Positions 14,876 to 19,090 of a stretch of DNA of 64,000 nt are shown piece after piece. The notes under the pieces were generated by a model, which saw only the letters and a program-made list of their open reading frames with translations, was not told the DNA's origin and searched no databases. The translations under genes were made by a program, and so were the position numbers. Position 1 is the stretch's first letter, and the number at the start of each line of letters is the position of its first letter. Source of the stretch: DASPJQ01 sp035299065 (GTDB lineage: Bacteria; Bacteroidota; Bacteroidia; Flavobacteriales_D; UBA2798); contig DATGXI010000066.1 of the NCBI GenBank assembly GCA_035299065.1, forward strand, positions 10,354 through 74,353. Direction: 5' to 3'.

Positions 14876-15886
14876 ATGCCTATTAATAAACTTGCCCTGG
14901 TACGTTACAAAACAATTGATAACTGTTTGCAAAACCGTTTTCGCAAATGGACACTTGAAGATTTGGTTGAAGCATGCAGTGAAGCTTTATACGAATACGA
15001 GGGTATTACCAAAGGTGTAAGTTTGCGTACGGTTCAACTTGACCTTCAAAACATGCGCAGCGAGAAGCTGGGATACAATGCGCCCATTGTTGTTGTAGAC
15101 AAAAAATTCTATACCTATGAAGATAAAAACTATAGCATTACCAATATTCCACTTACCCGCCAGGACCTGTCAACGCTTTCAGAGGTAGTAGATGTTCTTA
15201 AACAATTCAAAGGTTTTGGTTATTTTGACGAGTTGACGGGTATGGTCAGTCGCCTTGAAGACAAGATTTACAAACAAACCCATAAGGGTAAGTCGTATAT
15301 TCATTTTGAGCGAAACGATTTGTTGAAAGGACTCGAGTTTATTGACCCCGTTCACAAAGCTATTTTAAATAAACGTACTCTTGAAATATCCTACCAGTCG
15401 TTCAAGGCGCGTGAGGCTTCCAGCATAATCTTTTACGCGTATCTTTTAAAAGAATACCGGAACCGCTGGTTTGTAATTGGTATGAAAAAAGATGAAACTT
15501 TTTTAACCCTGGCACTTGACCGCATTGTAGAAGTAAAGGAGATTGAAAAAGAGAAATATGTTAAAAACACGGTTTTCAATACAGAAACCTTTTACAACAA
15601 CGCCATAGGCGTAACCAAAAGTTTAAACCAGCGCGAAGTTCCGGTAGTATTTAAACTTGAACGTGCGCATGTTCCATATGTGGAAACAAAGCCGATTCAT
15701 GCATCACAGCAATTGTTGGAGAAGCACGATGACGGTTGTGTTTTTAAGATGGATGTTGTGTGGAATTACGAACTGGAGCGTGAAATTCTGGGATTTGGTG
15801 ATTCCATTGAAGTTCTTTCTCCTAAAAATTTGCGCAGGCGCATTCACCAGCGCTTAAACCAGGCGCTGAAAAAATACCACGAATAG
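14876..15886 (+). CDS. WYL-domain transcriptional regulator
   Basis: 336 residues. An N-terminal winged-helix region (residues ~1-75; LVRYKTIDNCLQNRF, SLRTVQLDLQNMRS) precedes a WYL domain (residues ~165-250; LEISYQSFKAREASS, FYAYLLKEYRNRWFVIGM) and a C-terminal WCX-like extension. WYL proteins bind nucleic-acid or nucleotide ligands and often control defence or damage genes. Position and shared operators suggest it regulates itself, the TROVE gene and rtcB. The ligand could be damaged RNA, by analogy to RNA-repair regulators; this is inference. Confidence 0.9.
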   Translation: MPINKLALVRYKTIDNCLQNRFRKWTLEDLVEACSEALYEYEGITKGVSLRTVQLDLQNMRSEKLGYNAPIVVVDKKFYTYEDKNYSITNIPLTRQDLSTLSEVVDVLKQFKGFGYFDELTGMVSRLEDKIYKQTHKGKSYIHFERNDLLKGLEFIDPVHKAILNKRTLEISYQSFKAREASSIIFYAYLLKEYRNRWFVIGMKKDETFLTLALDRIVEVKEIEKEKYVKNTVFNTETFYNNAIGVTKSLNQREVPVVFKLERAHVPYVETKPIHASQQLLEKHDDGCVFKMDVVWNYELEREILGFGDSIEVLSPKNLRRRIHQRLNQALKKYHE

Positions 15887-15895
15887 ATTTTATTC

Positions 15896-15906
15896 TTTCA
15901 AAGAAC
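15896..15906 (-). promoter_or_regulatory. boxA-like site at the left end of the main tRNA array
   Basis: GTTCTTTGAAA on the minus strand, between the Tyr-like remnant and the 3' end of the convergent WYL gene. If transcription of the array continues here it would run antisense into the WYL gene. Confidence 0.4.
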
Positions 15907-15925
15907 ATAATCCCATGATCTTTTT

Positions 15926-15956
15926 GTGGGAGTGGTGAGGTTAGCTACGCTGATCC
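15926..15956 (-). pseudogene. remnant of a tRNA-Tyr 3' end with an insertion fragment
   Basis: The minus strand ends in CACUCCCA, the same acceptor 3' strand and discriminator as the complete tRNA-Tyr 150 nt away. Just upstream is AGC-GUA-GCU, which matches the inner part of hairpin 1 of the T-loop insertion in the Phe copy. The rest of the tRNA is not recognisable. Confidence 0.45.
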
Positions 15957-16003
15957 TTTTTGGGTGGGCCCTGCAATCAAAATTCCGTCCGCTTTGCGTC
16001 CGG

Positions 16004-16068
16004 CACACGAATTAAAAATCATCCCTTGTAAAAGCCGTGCTTTTAACGGGTCGATTTTAATTCGTGTG
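16004..16068. repeat. long near-perfect hairpin beside tRNA-Tyr
   Basis: CACACGAATTAAAA pairs with TTTTAATTCGTGTG. Inside, AAAAGC/GCTTTT closes a CGT loop and CCC/GGG add further pairs. It lies between tRNA-Tyr and the Tyr-like remnant, where an extra structured RNA or a 3' processing boundary could sit. It has no T-run. Confidence 0.6.
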
Positions 16069-16096
16069 ACTGTTTTTTCGAAACAGATTTTGCTTG

Positions 16097-16180
16097 TGGG
16101 AGTGGTAGGATTCGAACCTACTCAACCTTGCGGTACCAGATTTACAGTCTGGCCTGGCTCTCCAACTCCAGCGCACTCCC
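16097..16180 (-). tRNA. tRNA-Tyr(GUA)
   Basis: A complete class II tRNA: acceptor GGGAGUG/CACUCCC, D-arm CUGG...CCAG, anticodon arm CCAGA-CUGUAAA-UCUGG with anticodon GUA, a long variable arm, T-arm GUAGG-UUCGAAU-CCUAC and discriminator A. CCA is not encoded. It is the last intact gene of the minus-strand array. Confidence 0.93.
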
Positions 16181-16185
16181 TTAAG

Positions 16186-16258
16186 TGAACAAGAATGGAA
16201 TCGAACCACTTTATTCCGGTCTTCAGCCGGGCGCATACACCAGTTATGCTTCTTGTTC
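16186..16258 (-). tRNA. tRNA-Phe(GAA)
   Basis: Acceptor GAACAAG/CUUGUUC with perfect pairing, D-stem GCAU/AUGC, anticodon loop CUGAAGA (GAA) on a stem with one C-A mismatch, T-arm AGUGG-UUCGAUU-CCAUU and discriminator A. Looks functional. A second Phe-type copy with an insertion lies just upstream. Confidence 0.88.
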
Positions 16259-16264
16259 AATTTT

Positions 16265-16388
16265 AAAAAATGCAAACTCGAATGCTGACGAGGCTACCGC
16301 CTGTCAGCATCATGACAAGCTACGCTTCGTCATGACCAACATCATCGGATTTTCAATCCGCAGCATTGACCATCTTTGCTACATTTCC
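16265..16388 (-). tRNA. tRNA-Phe(GAA)-like gene with T-loop insertion
   Basis: Acceptor GGAAAUG pairs with CAUUUUU (two terminal G-U pairs) and the D-stem is weak. The anticodon loop UUGAAAA has anticodon GAA on a 4-bp stem. A 53-nt two-hairpin element separates the T-stem 5' strand from the T-loop UUCGAGU. The T-stem is poor even without the insertion, so this copy may not be a working tRNA. The intact Phe tRNA is its neighbour. Confidence 0.6.
16283..16335 (-). repeat. T-loop two-hairpin insertion, copy B (Phe)
   Basis: Minus strand: hairpin 1 UCAUGAC/GUCAUGA with inner AAGC-GUA-GCUU, and hairpin 2 UGCUGAC/GUCAGCA with inner AGGC-GGUA-GCCU. It is placed immediately 5' of the T-loop UUCGAGU. 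Compared with copy C the third pair of hairpin 1 changes from C-G to A-U, a compensated change. Confidence 0.78.
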
Positions 16389-16395
16389 ATTTTTT

Positions 16396-16469
16396 GGGCG
16401 AAATAGGGGACTCGAACCCGCTAACAACAGATTCACATTCTGTCGTGTTACCTTTACACCAATTTCACC
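16396..16469 (-). tRNA. tRNA-His(GUG)
   Basis: An encoded G at position -1 faces C73, the hallmark of tRNA-His. Acceptor GUGAAAU/AUUUCGC is 7/7, D-stem GUGU/ACAC, anticodon arm ACAGA-AUGUGAA-UCUGU with GUG, T-arm GCGGG-UUCGAGU-CCCCU with one mismatch. Confidence 0.9.
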
Positions 16470-16475
16470 ATTTAG

Positions 16476-16556
16476 AGTCCCAGGTTGGATTCGAACCAAT
16501 CATCTTATCTCTTCACACACTTGAAGAGCTGCTCTACCACATTGAGCTACCAGAAC
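16476..16556 (-). tRNA. tRNA-like gene with expanded anticodon arm
   Basis: Acceptor GUUCUGG/CUGGGAC pairs throughout (with G-U pairs), D-arm GCUC...GAGC is canonical and T-arm AUUGG-UUCGAAU-CCAAC is good. The anticodon arm is abnormal: CUCUUCA and UGAAGAG form a 7-bp stem with the loop AGUGUG. In standard numbering the loop would be 12 nt. The anticodon cannot be assigned safely (GUG, His, is one reading). A small intron or a deliberately altered anticodon is possible. Confidence 0.6.
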
Positions 16557-16563
16557 TAATTTG

Positions 16564-16636
16564 TTGGGAAGAAAGGAATCGAACCCTTGATCGGATGCGT
16601 ATAAGACATCTGCTCGCACCATTGAGCTACTTCCCA
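16564..16636 (-). tRNA. tRNA-Ile(UAU)
   Basis: Acceptor UGGGAAG/CUUCCCA, D-stem GCUC/GAGC, anticodon arm GAUGU-CUUAUAC-GCAUC with anticodon UAU, T-arm AAGGG-UUCGAUU-CCUUU, discriminator A. UAU reads AUA directly, whereas most bacteria use a lysidine-modified CAU tRNA for that codon. Confidence 0.9.
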
Positions 16637-16656
16637 ATTTATTTTAAATTTTTTTG

Positions 16657-16728
16657 TAGGGAAGACAGGACTCGAACCTGCACACTGATGCTTCCAAAGC
16701 ACCGAATCTAACATTGAAATACTTCCCT
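16657..16728 (-). tRNA. tRNA-Pro(UGG)
   Basis: Acceptor AGGGAAG/CUUCCCU is perfect, the D-arm is weak, anticodon arm GGUGC-UUUGGAA-GCAUC with UGG, T-arm GCAGG-UUCGAGU-CCUGU, discriminator A. It is the intact partner of the insertion-bearing Pro tRNA at 16906-17036. Confidence 0.88.
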
Positions 16729-16737
16729 ATATATTGG

Positions 16738-16810
16738 AGCCGAAAGAGGGAGTCGAACCCCCGATCTTCTGATTACAAATCAGCTGCTCTGCCTGCTGAG
16801 CTATTTCGGC
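16738..16810 (-). tRNA. tRNA-Thr(UGU)
   Basis: Acceptor GCCGAAA/UUUCGGC, D-stem GCUC/GAGC, anticodon loop UUUGUAA with UGU, T-arm GGGGG-UUCGACU-CCCUC with one mismatch. It looks like a normal bacterial tRNA-Thr. Confidence 0.92.
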
Positions 16811-16905
16811 ATTTTGTCCCAAAGCAGTCGGTTATACTTCACATCGCTTAAGGACAACAACAAAGTGAAAACAGGATAAATTCTTTGTTTTCTTTTTTGT
16901 CGTTG

Positions 16906-17036
16906 TATGGAGAGCAGGACTCGAATGCTGACGAAACTTTGTTTGTCAGCATCCTGACATCGTGTACCCACGATCGTCAGGACCCACATCCTCGTGCGTC
17001 CAAGGCACGTAATCTAACCAATTGATATATCTCCAT
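16906..17036 (-). tRNA. tRNA-Pro(UGG) interrupted in the T-arm by a two-hairpin insertion
   Basis: Acceptor AUGGAGA/UCUCCAU pairs 7/7 and the anticodon arm CGUGC-CUUGGAC-GCACG is perfect with UGG. T-stem GUGGG pairs with CCUGC around T-loop UUCGAGU only if the 57-nt insertion (16926-16982) is removed or looped out. The rest of the tRNA is well preserved, so the insertion is either tolerated as an extension stacked on the T-stem or excised. Confidence 0.75.
16926..16982 (-). repeat. T-loop two-hairpin insertion, copy C (Pro)
   Basis: Minus strand: hairpin 1 UCCUGAC/GUCAGGA with inner AUCGUG/CACGAU, and hairpin 2 UGCUGAC/GUCAGCA with inner AAAC/GUUU. It is inserted exactly between T-stem position 53 and T-loop position 54. 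The inner stems differ entirely from copies A and B yet still pair. Confidence 0.82.
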
Positions 17037-17076
17037 TTTTTTTATTAACGAAGTTTGAATTCGCTAACAAGTATTT

Positions 17077-17087
17077 TTTCAAAGAAC
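17077..17087 (-). promoter_or_regulatory. boxA-like site between tRNA-Gln and the interrupted tRNA-Pro
   Basis: GTTCTTTGAAA on the minus strand, 2 nt after the end of tRNA-Gln. It is the first of the four copies in the direction of transcription. Confidence 0.5.
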
Positions 17088-17089
17088 CG

Positions 17090-17161
17090 TTGGCGGAAAA
17101 GGATTCGAACCTCTGTTTCAGGAGTCAAAGTCCCGCGTCCTGCCGGTTAGACGACCCGCCA
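17090..17161 (-). tRNA. tRNA-Gln(UUG)
   Basis: Acceptor UGGCGGG/UCCGCCA with U1-A72 as usual for Gln, D-arm GUCU...GGAC, anticodon arm CGGGA-CUUUGAC-UCCUG with UUG, a clear T-arm and discriminator A. First gene of the array. Its 5' half resembles the 5' half of the permuted tRNA at 12157-12184. Confidence 0.92.
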
Positions 17162-17213
17162 ATTTTCAGACATAGTTTTCCCATGTCAATTTTGCATTAA
17201 CAACTTTTCATTC

Positions 17214-17246
17214 TTAAAAATGCGGCAGTTTGATCAGCTCTGCCGC
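17214..17246 (-). terminator. intrinsic terminator after the small RNA ligase gene
   Basis: Minus strand: GCGGCAG and CTGCCGC form a 7-bp GC-rich stem with an 11-nt loop, followed by ATTTTTAA. It lies 20 nt beyond the ligase stop and ~53 nt before tRNA-Gln, separating the two transcripts. Confidence 0.75.
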
Positions 17247-17265
17247 TAGGGACCGACCGGTTTTT

Positions 17266-17823
17266 TTAGCGCTTAATACCGAAATCTTTTTTCCTTAATT
17301 TACACATGCGGCCATCAGATGTATGATGGAAAACAATTCCTTCAATATTATTTGCAGAATTGCTTAAGTAGTTTTTCAACTCTTCAAATTCCAATGAAGG
17401 TAATTCCAACACTTCACTTCCATGTTTCACCAATTTGTGTATGTCCAATTTTTCAGGATTTCCCTGTACTTTTGGCCCGCACAATTCGTAAGTTCCGTCT
17501 TCTTTGGTTTCCAATTTATCAAATGCCTCAAAAAAGTATTTGTCTTCAGGCGTGCCCGGCACACATTTTAACCAGTGTGGGTGATGTCCGCTTTTTTCAT
17601 CCGGTTCCTGGCAGGCAATGGCACCCGCGGGAACTTCCCTGCCTTTTTTTACATCGTAGCGTTTAAACAATTCACCACCAATAATAGCTACTGAAGTACC
17701 GTCAAATTTACGCGTGGCAATTCCTTCGCCATGCAATACCCAGGCGTTTTCAGGATTCACTTCATTGATTATCCTTGCCAAATTGGTTGGGTCTTTTTTA
17801 AATAATGTACTAATCTTCTTCAT
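17266..17823 (-). CDS. small RNA ligase-family protein (adenylyltransferase domain only)
   Basis: 185 residues with the nucleotidyltransferase motifs of ATP-dependent RNA ligases. Motif I is K39-FDG (ATRKFDGTSVAII), a motif III-like ELCGPK lies near residue 113, motif IV is EGIVFH and motif V is KLRKKDF near the C-terminus. It is shorter than T4 Rnl1 or Rnl2 and has no extra domain. I believe it belongs to the RNA-ligase-like DUF5565 group, from memory. It would seal 3'-OH/5'-PO4 RNA ends, complementing RtcB. A degenerate copy of the shared operator lies ~60 nt upstream, after two small ORFs with terminators. Confidence 0.82.
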   Translation of the reverse strand: MKKISTLFKKDPTNLARIINEVNPENAWVLHGEGIATRKFDGTSVAIIGGELFKRYDVKKGREVPAGAIACQEPDEKSGHHPHWLKCVPGTPEDKYFFEAFDKLETKEDGTYELCGPKVQGNPEKLDIHKLVKHGSEVLELPSLEFEELKNYLSNSANNIEGIVFHHTSDGRMCKLRKKDFGIKR

Positions 17824-17884
17824 GGTTCAATAGTTTAATTTCAACAATAATTTTATTTGCATCAAGACATAGCATTACCATTTA

Positions 17885-17914
17885 ACTACGTAAGTTCTAT
17901 TAACGTTAGTTAGT
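17885..17914. promoter_or_regulatory. degenerate operator upstream of the small ligase
   Basis: ACTACGTAA on the left; TTAACGTTAGT and TTAGTTAGT overlap on the right, followed by AAAAA as in the three perfect sites. The arms differ by small indels from the consensus. It lies between the second terminator and the ligase start. Confidence 0.45.
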
Positions 17915-17924
17915 AAAAATAAAA

Positions 17925-17951
17925 AACCCGGTTCTTTTGAGGGACCGGGTT
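17925..17951 (-). terminator. intrinsic terminator after the 27-codon ORF
   Basis: Minus strand: AACCCGGT and ACCGGGTT form an 8-bp stem with an 11-nt loop, followed by TTTTATTTTT. It begins 24 nt after the stop of the small ORF. Confidence 0.8.
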
Positions 17952-17975
17952 CTGTAATTCAGTAATTTATTTCAG

Positions 17976-18059
17976 TTACTGCATAACATGCCTCTCCCTA
18001 TTCGCACTGGTGGGTTGCGGTTGATAAAATGGTATCGTATGTTGTATAGTCATATTCAT
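17976..18059 (-). CDS. 27-residue ORF made of the array's seven amino acids
   Basis: ATG at 18057-18059, TAA at 17976-17978. Residues 4-17 read TIQHTIPFYQPQPT: fourteen consecutive codons drawn only from Thr, Ile, Gln, His, Pro, Phe and Tyr. These are the seven amino acids of the assignable tRNAs at 16.1-17.2 kb, and all seven are present. Both core Ile codons are ATA, matching the array's tRNA-Ile(UAU). A terminator follows. I read it as a translated sensor or leader peptide rather than a functional protein; a tiny secreted or toxic peptide is unlikely because there is no hydrophobic segment. Confidence 0.7.
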   Translation of the reverse strand: MNMTIQHTIPFYQPQPTSANRERHVMQ

Positions 18060-18082
18060 TTTGTATAGTACATAAAAATAAA

Positions 18083-18105
18083 AAACCCCGCTTGTGACGG
18101 GGTTT
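18083..18105 (-). terminator. intrinsic terminator after the 29-codon ORF
   Basis: Minus strand: AAACCCCG and CGGGGTTT form an 8-bp stem with a 7-nt loop, followed by a T-rich tract (TTTATTTTTATG). It starts 29 nt after the stop of the small ORF and 24 nt before the next ORF. Confidence 0.82.
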
Positions 18106-18133
18106 CTATGTTAAAGTTGGTTTCTCTTTTCTT

Positions 18134-18223
18134 TTAACAATACACTCCCGTGACCATATTATAGGTCGGATAACCCGTATAAAAGGGCGTTTGCTGAGCG
18201 TGTATGGAATTAATTTTATTCAT
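18134..18223 (-). CDS. 29-residue ORF rich in the array's seven amino acids
   Basis: ATG at 18221-18223, TAA at 18134-18136. Residues 7-21 read IHAQQTPFYTGYPTY; thirteen of fifteen belong to the set Thr, Ile, Gln, His, Pro, Phe, Tyr, and all seven occur. The core Ile codon is ATA. It shares PFY and the general order with the 27-residue ORF downstream, so the two are diverged duplicates. A perfect -7 box TATCTTTG lies just upstream (18232-18239), so the transcript would have almost no 5' leader. Confidence 0.7.
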   Translation of the reverse strand: MNKINSIHAQQTPFYTGYPTYNMVTGVYC

Positions 18224-18231
18224 TTGTTGTA

Positions 18232-18239
18232 CAAAGATA
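18232..18239 (-). promoter_or_regulatory. -7 promoter box for the small-ORF tandem
   Basis: TATCTTTG on the minus strand matches the Bacteroidota consensus TAnnTTTG exactly. Initiation ~7 nt downstream would fall within a few bases of the ATG at 18223. No clear TTG -33 element is visible at the right spacing. Confidence 0.55.
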
Positions 18240-18282
18240 TGTTATTTATTTTTATGTTAGACGGGGAATTGAAAAAAAAGTT

Positions 18283-18319
18283 GCCTGCCCGGTAAAAAAA
18301 ATGATCGGGCGGGCTTTTT
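18283..18319 (+). terminator. terminator-like hairpin directly before the first RlaP gene
   Basis: GCCTGCCCG and CGGGCGGGC form a 9-bp GC-rich stem, followed on the plus strand by TTTTT. It ends 9 nt before the ATG at 18329. No plus-strand gene ends here, so the hairpin is placed like an attenuator for the nucleotidyltransferase genes. A T-run is also present on the minus strand, so a bidirectional insulator is another possibility. Confidence 0.65.
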
Positions 18320-18328
18320 AAAAATAAA

Positions 18329-19090
18329 ATGGAGATACACGCAACAATAAATGCAAAGTTGACTGAAATAGCGGAGCGTAAAAACATCCGTATTTTACTT
18401 GCATGCGAAACCGGTAGCAGGGGTTGGGGATTCCCCTCTCCTGACAGTGACTATGATGTACGTTTTATATATGTGCACGAACCTGATTGGTATATAAGTG
18501 TAGGAGAACGAAAAGATTTTATTGATGTGGCCATTACCGATGAGCTGGATATAACCGGTTGGGAATTGCGAAAGTCGCTGCAGTTACTCATAAAACACAA
18601 TGTAGCATTAATGGAGCGGTTGCAGTCGCCAATCATATATACTGAACATCCGGGTTTCAGAGAAGCTTTTCTCCAATTGGCAAAAAATAATTTTTCCCCT
18701 GTCTCAGTCATACATCATTACTTAAGTATGGCCAAATCATATTTTGAAAAATGCACTGAATCAAACCAGGTAAAACTAAAAAGTTTGTTTTATTGTATAC
18801 GTACAACCATTGCATGTGACTGGATTCGTACCTATCAAACCATGCCAAACATGCAATTGGTGCAGCTTATGCCGGTAATTGAATCTAAACCGGCTTTGGT
18901 AAAACGCATATGGGAATTGGTTGAATTAAAAAAAGGTGAAAGTGAAGGATATCATCATTCACATGAACCACTTATAATGGAATACCTGGCAGAAACCATT
19001 GCCCAATGTTCAGAACAGGTTAAAACGTTACCGGGGAATAAATATCCTGCTTCATCACTAAATGATTTTTTACGTTTTTATATTAAATGA
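18329..19090 (+). CDS. RlaP-type RNA-repair nucleotidyltransferase (copy 1)
   Basis: 253 residues with the polymerase-beta-fold signature: GSRGWGFPSPDSDYDVRFIY, that is Gly-Ser at 29-30 followed by the metal-binding Asp pair at 41 and 43, and the third acidic position around DVAITDELD. The family (COG3541/PF10127) is named RlaP because it occurs in RNA-repair loci, where a role in adding nucleotides to RNA ends is predicted. The gene follows a terminator-like hairpin and overlaps the next gene by 4 nt (ATGA), so they are translationally coupled. Confidence 0.85.
   Translation: MEIHATINAKLTEIAERKNIRILLACETGSRGWGFPSPDSDYDVRFIYVHEPDWYISVGERKDFIDVAITDELDITGWELRKSLQLLIKHNVALMERLQSPIIYTEHPGFREAFLQLAKNNFSPVSVIHHYLSMAKSYFEKCTESNQVKLKSLFYCIRTTIACDWIRTYQTMPNMQLVQLMPVIESKPALVKRIWELVELKKGESEGYHHSHEPLIMEYLAETIAQCSEQVKTLPGNKYPASSLNDFLRFYIK

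Noticed and set aside
16801..16989. 62-codon minus-strand frame between tRNA-Thr and the interrupted tRNA-Pro
   Set aside because: It starts inside the T-loop insertion of tRNA-Pro and ends in tRNA-Thr; RNA genes explain the region.
12727..17036. T-loop insertions as insertion-sequence or REP-type DNA repeats
   Set aside because: All three copies are at the same tRNA position and their stems covary, which DNA palindromes inserted at random would not show. No transposase is nearby.
17925..18105. A classic trp-type antiterminator that would pair with the terminator stems
   Set aside because: I looked for upstream complements of both terminator 5' arms and found only a 5-nt match (AGGGA with UCCCU). 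The attenuation model therefore rests on the codon match and terminators, not on a visible alternative fold.
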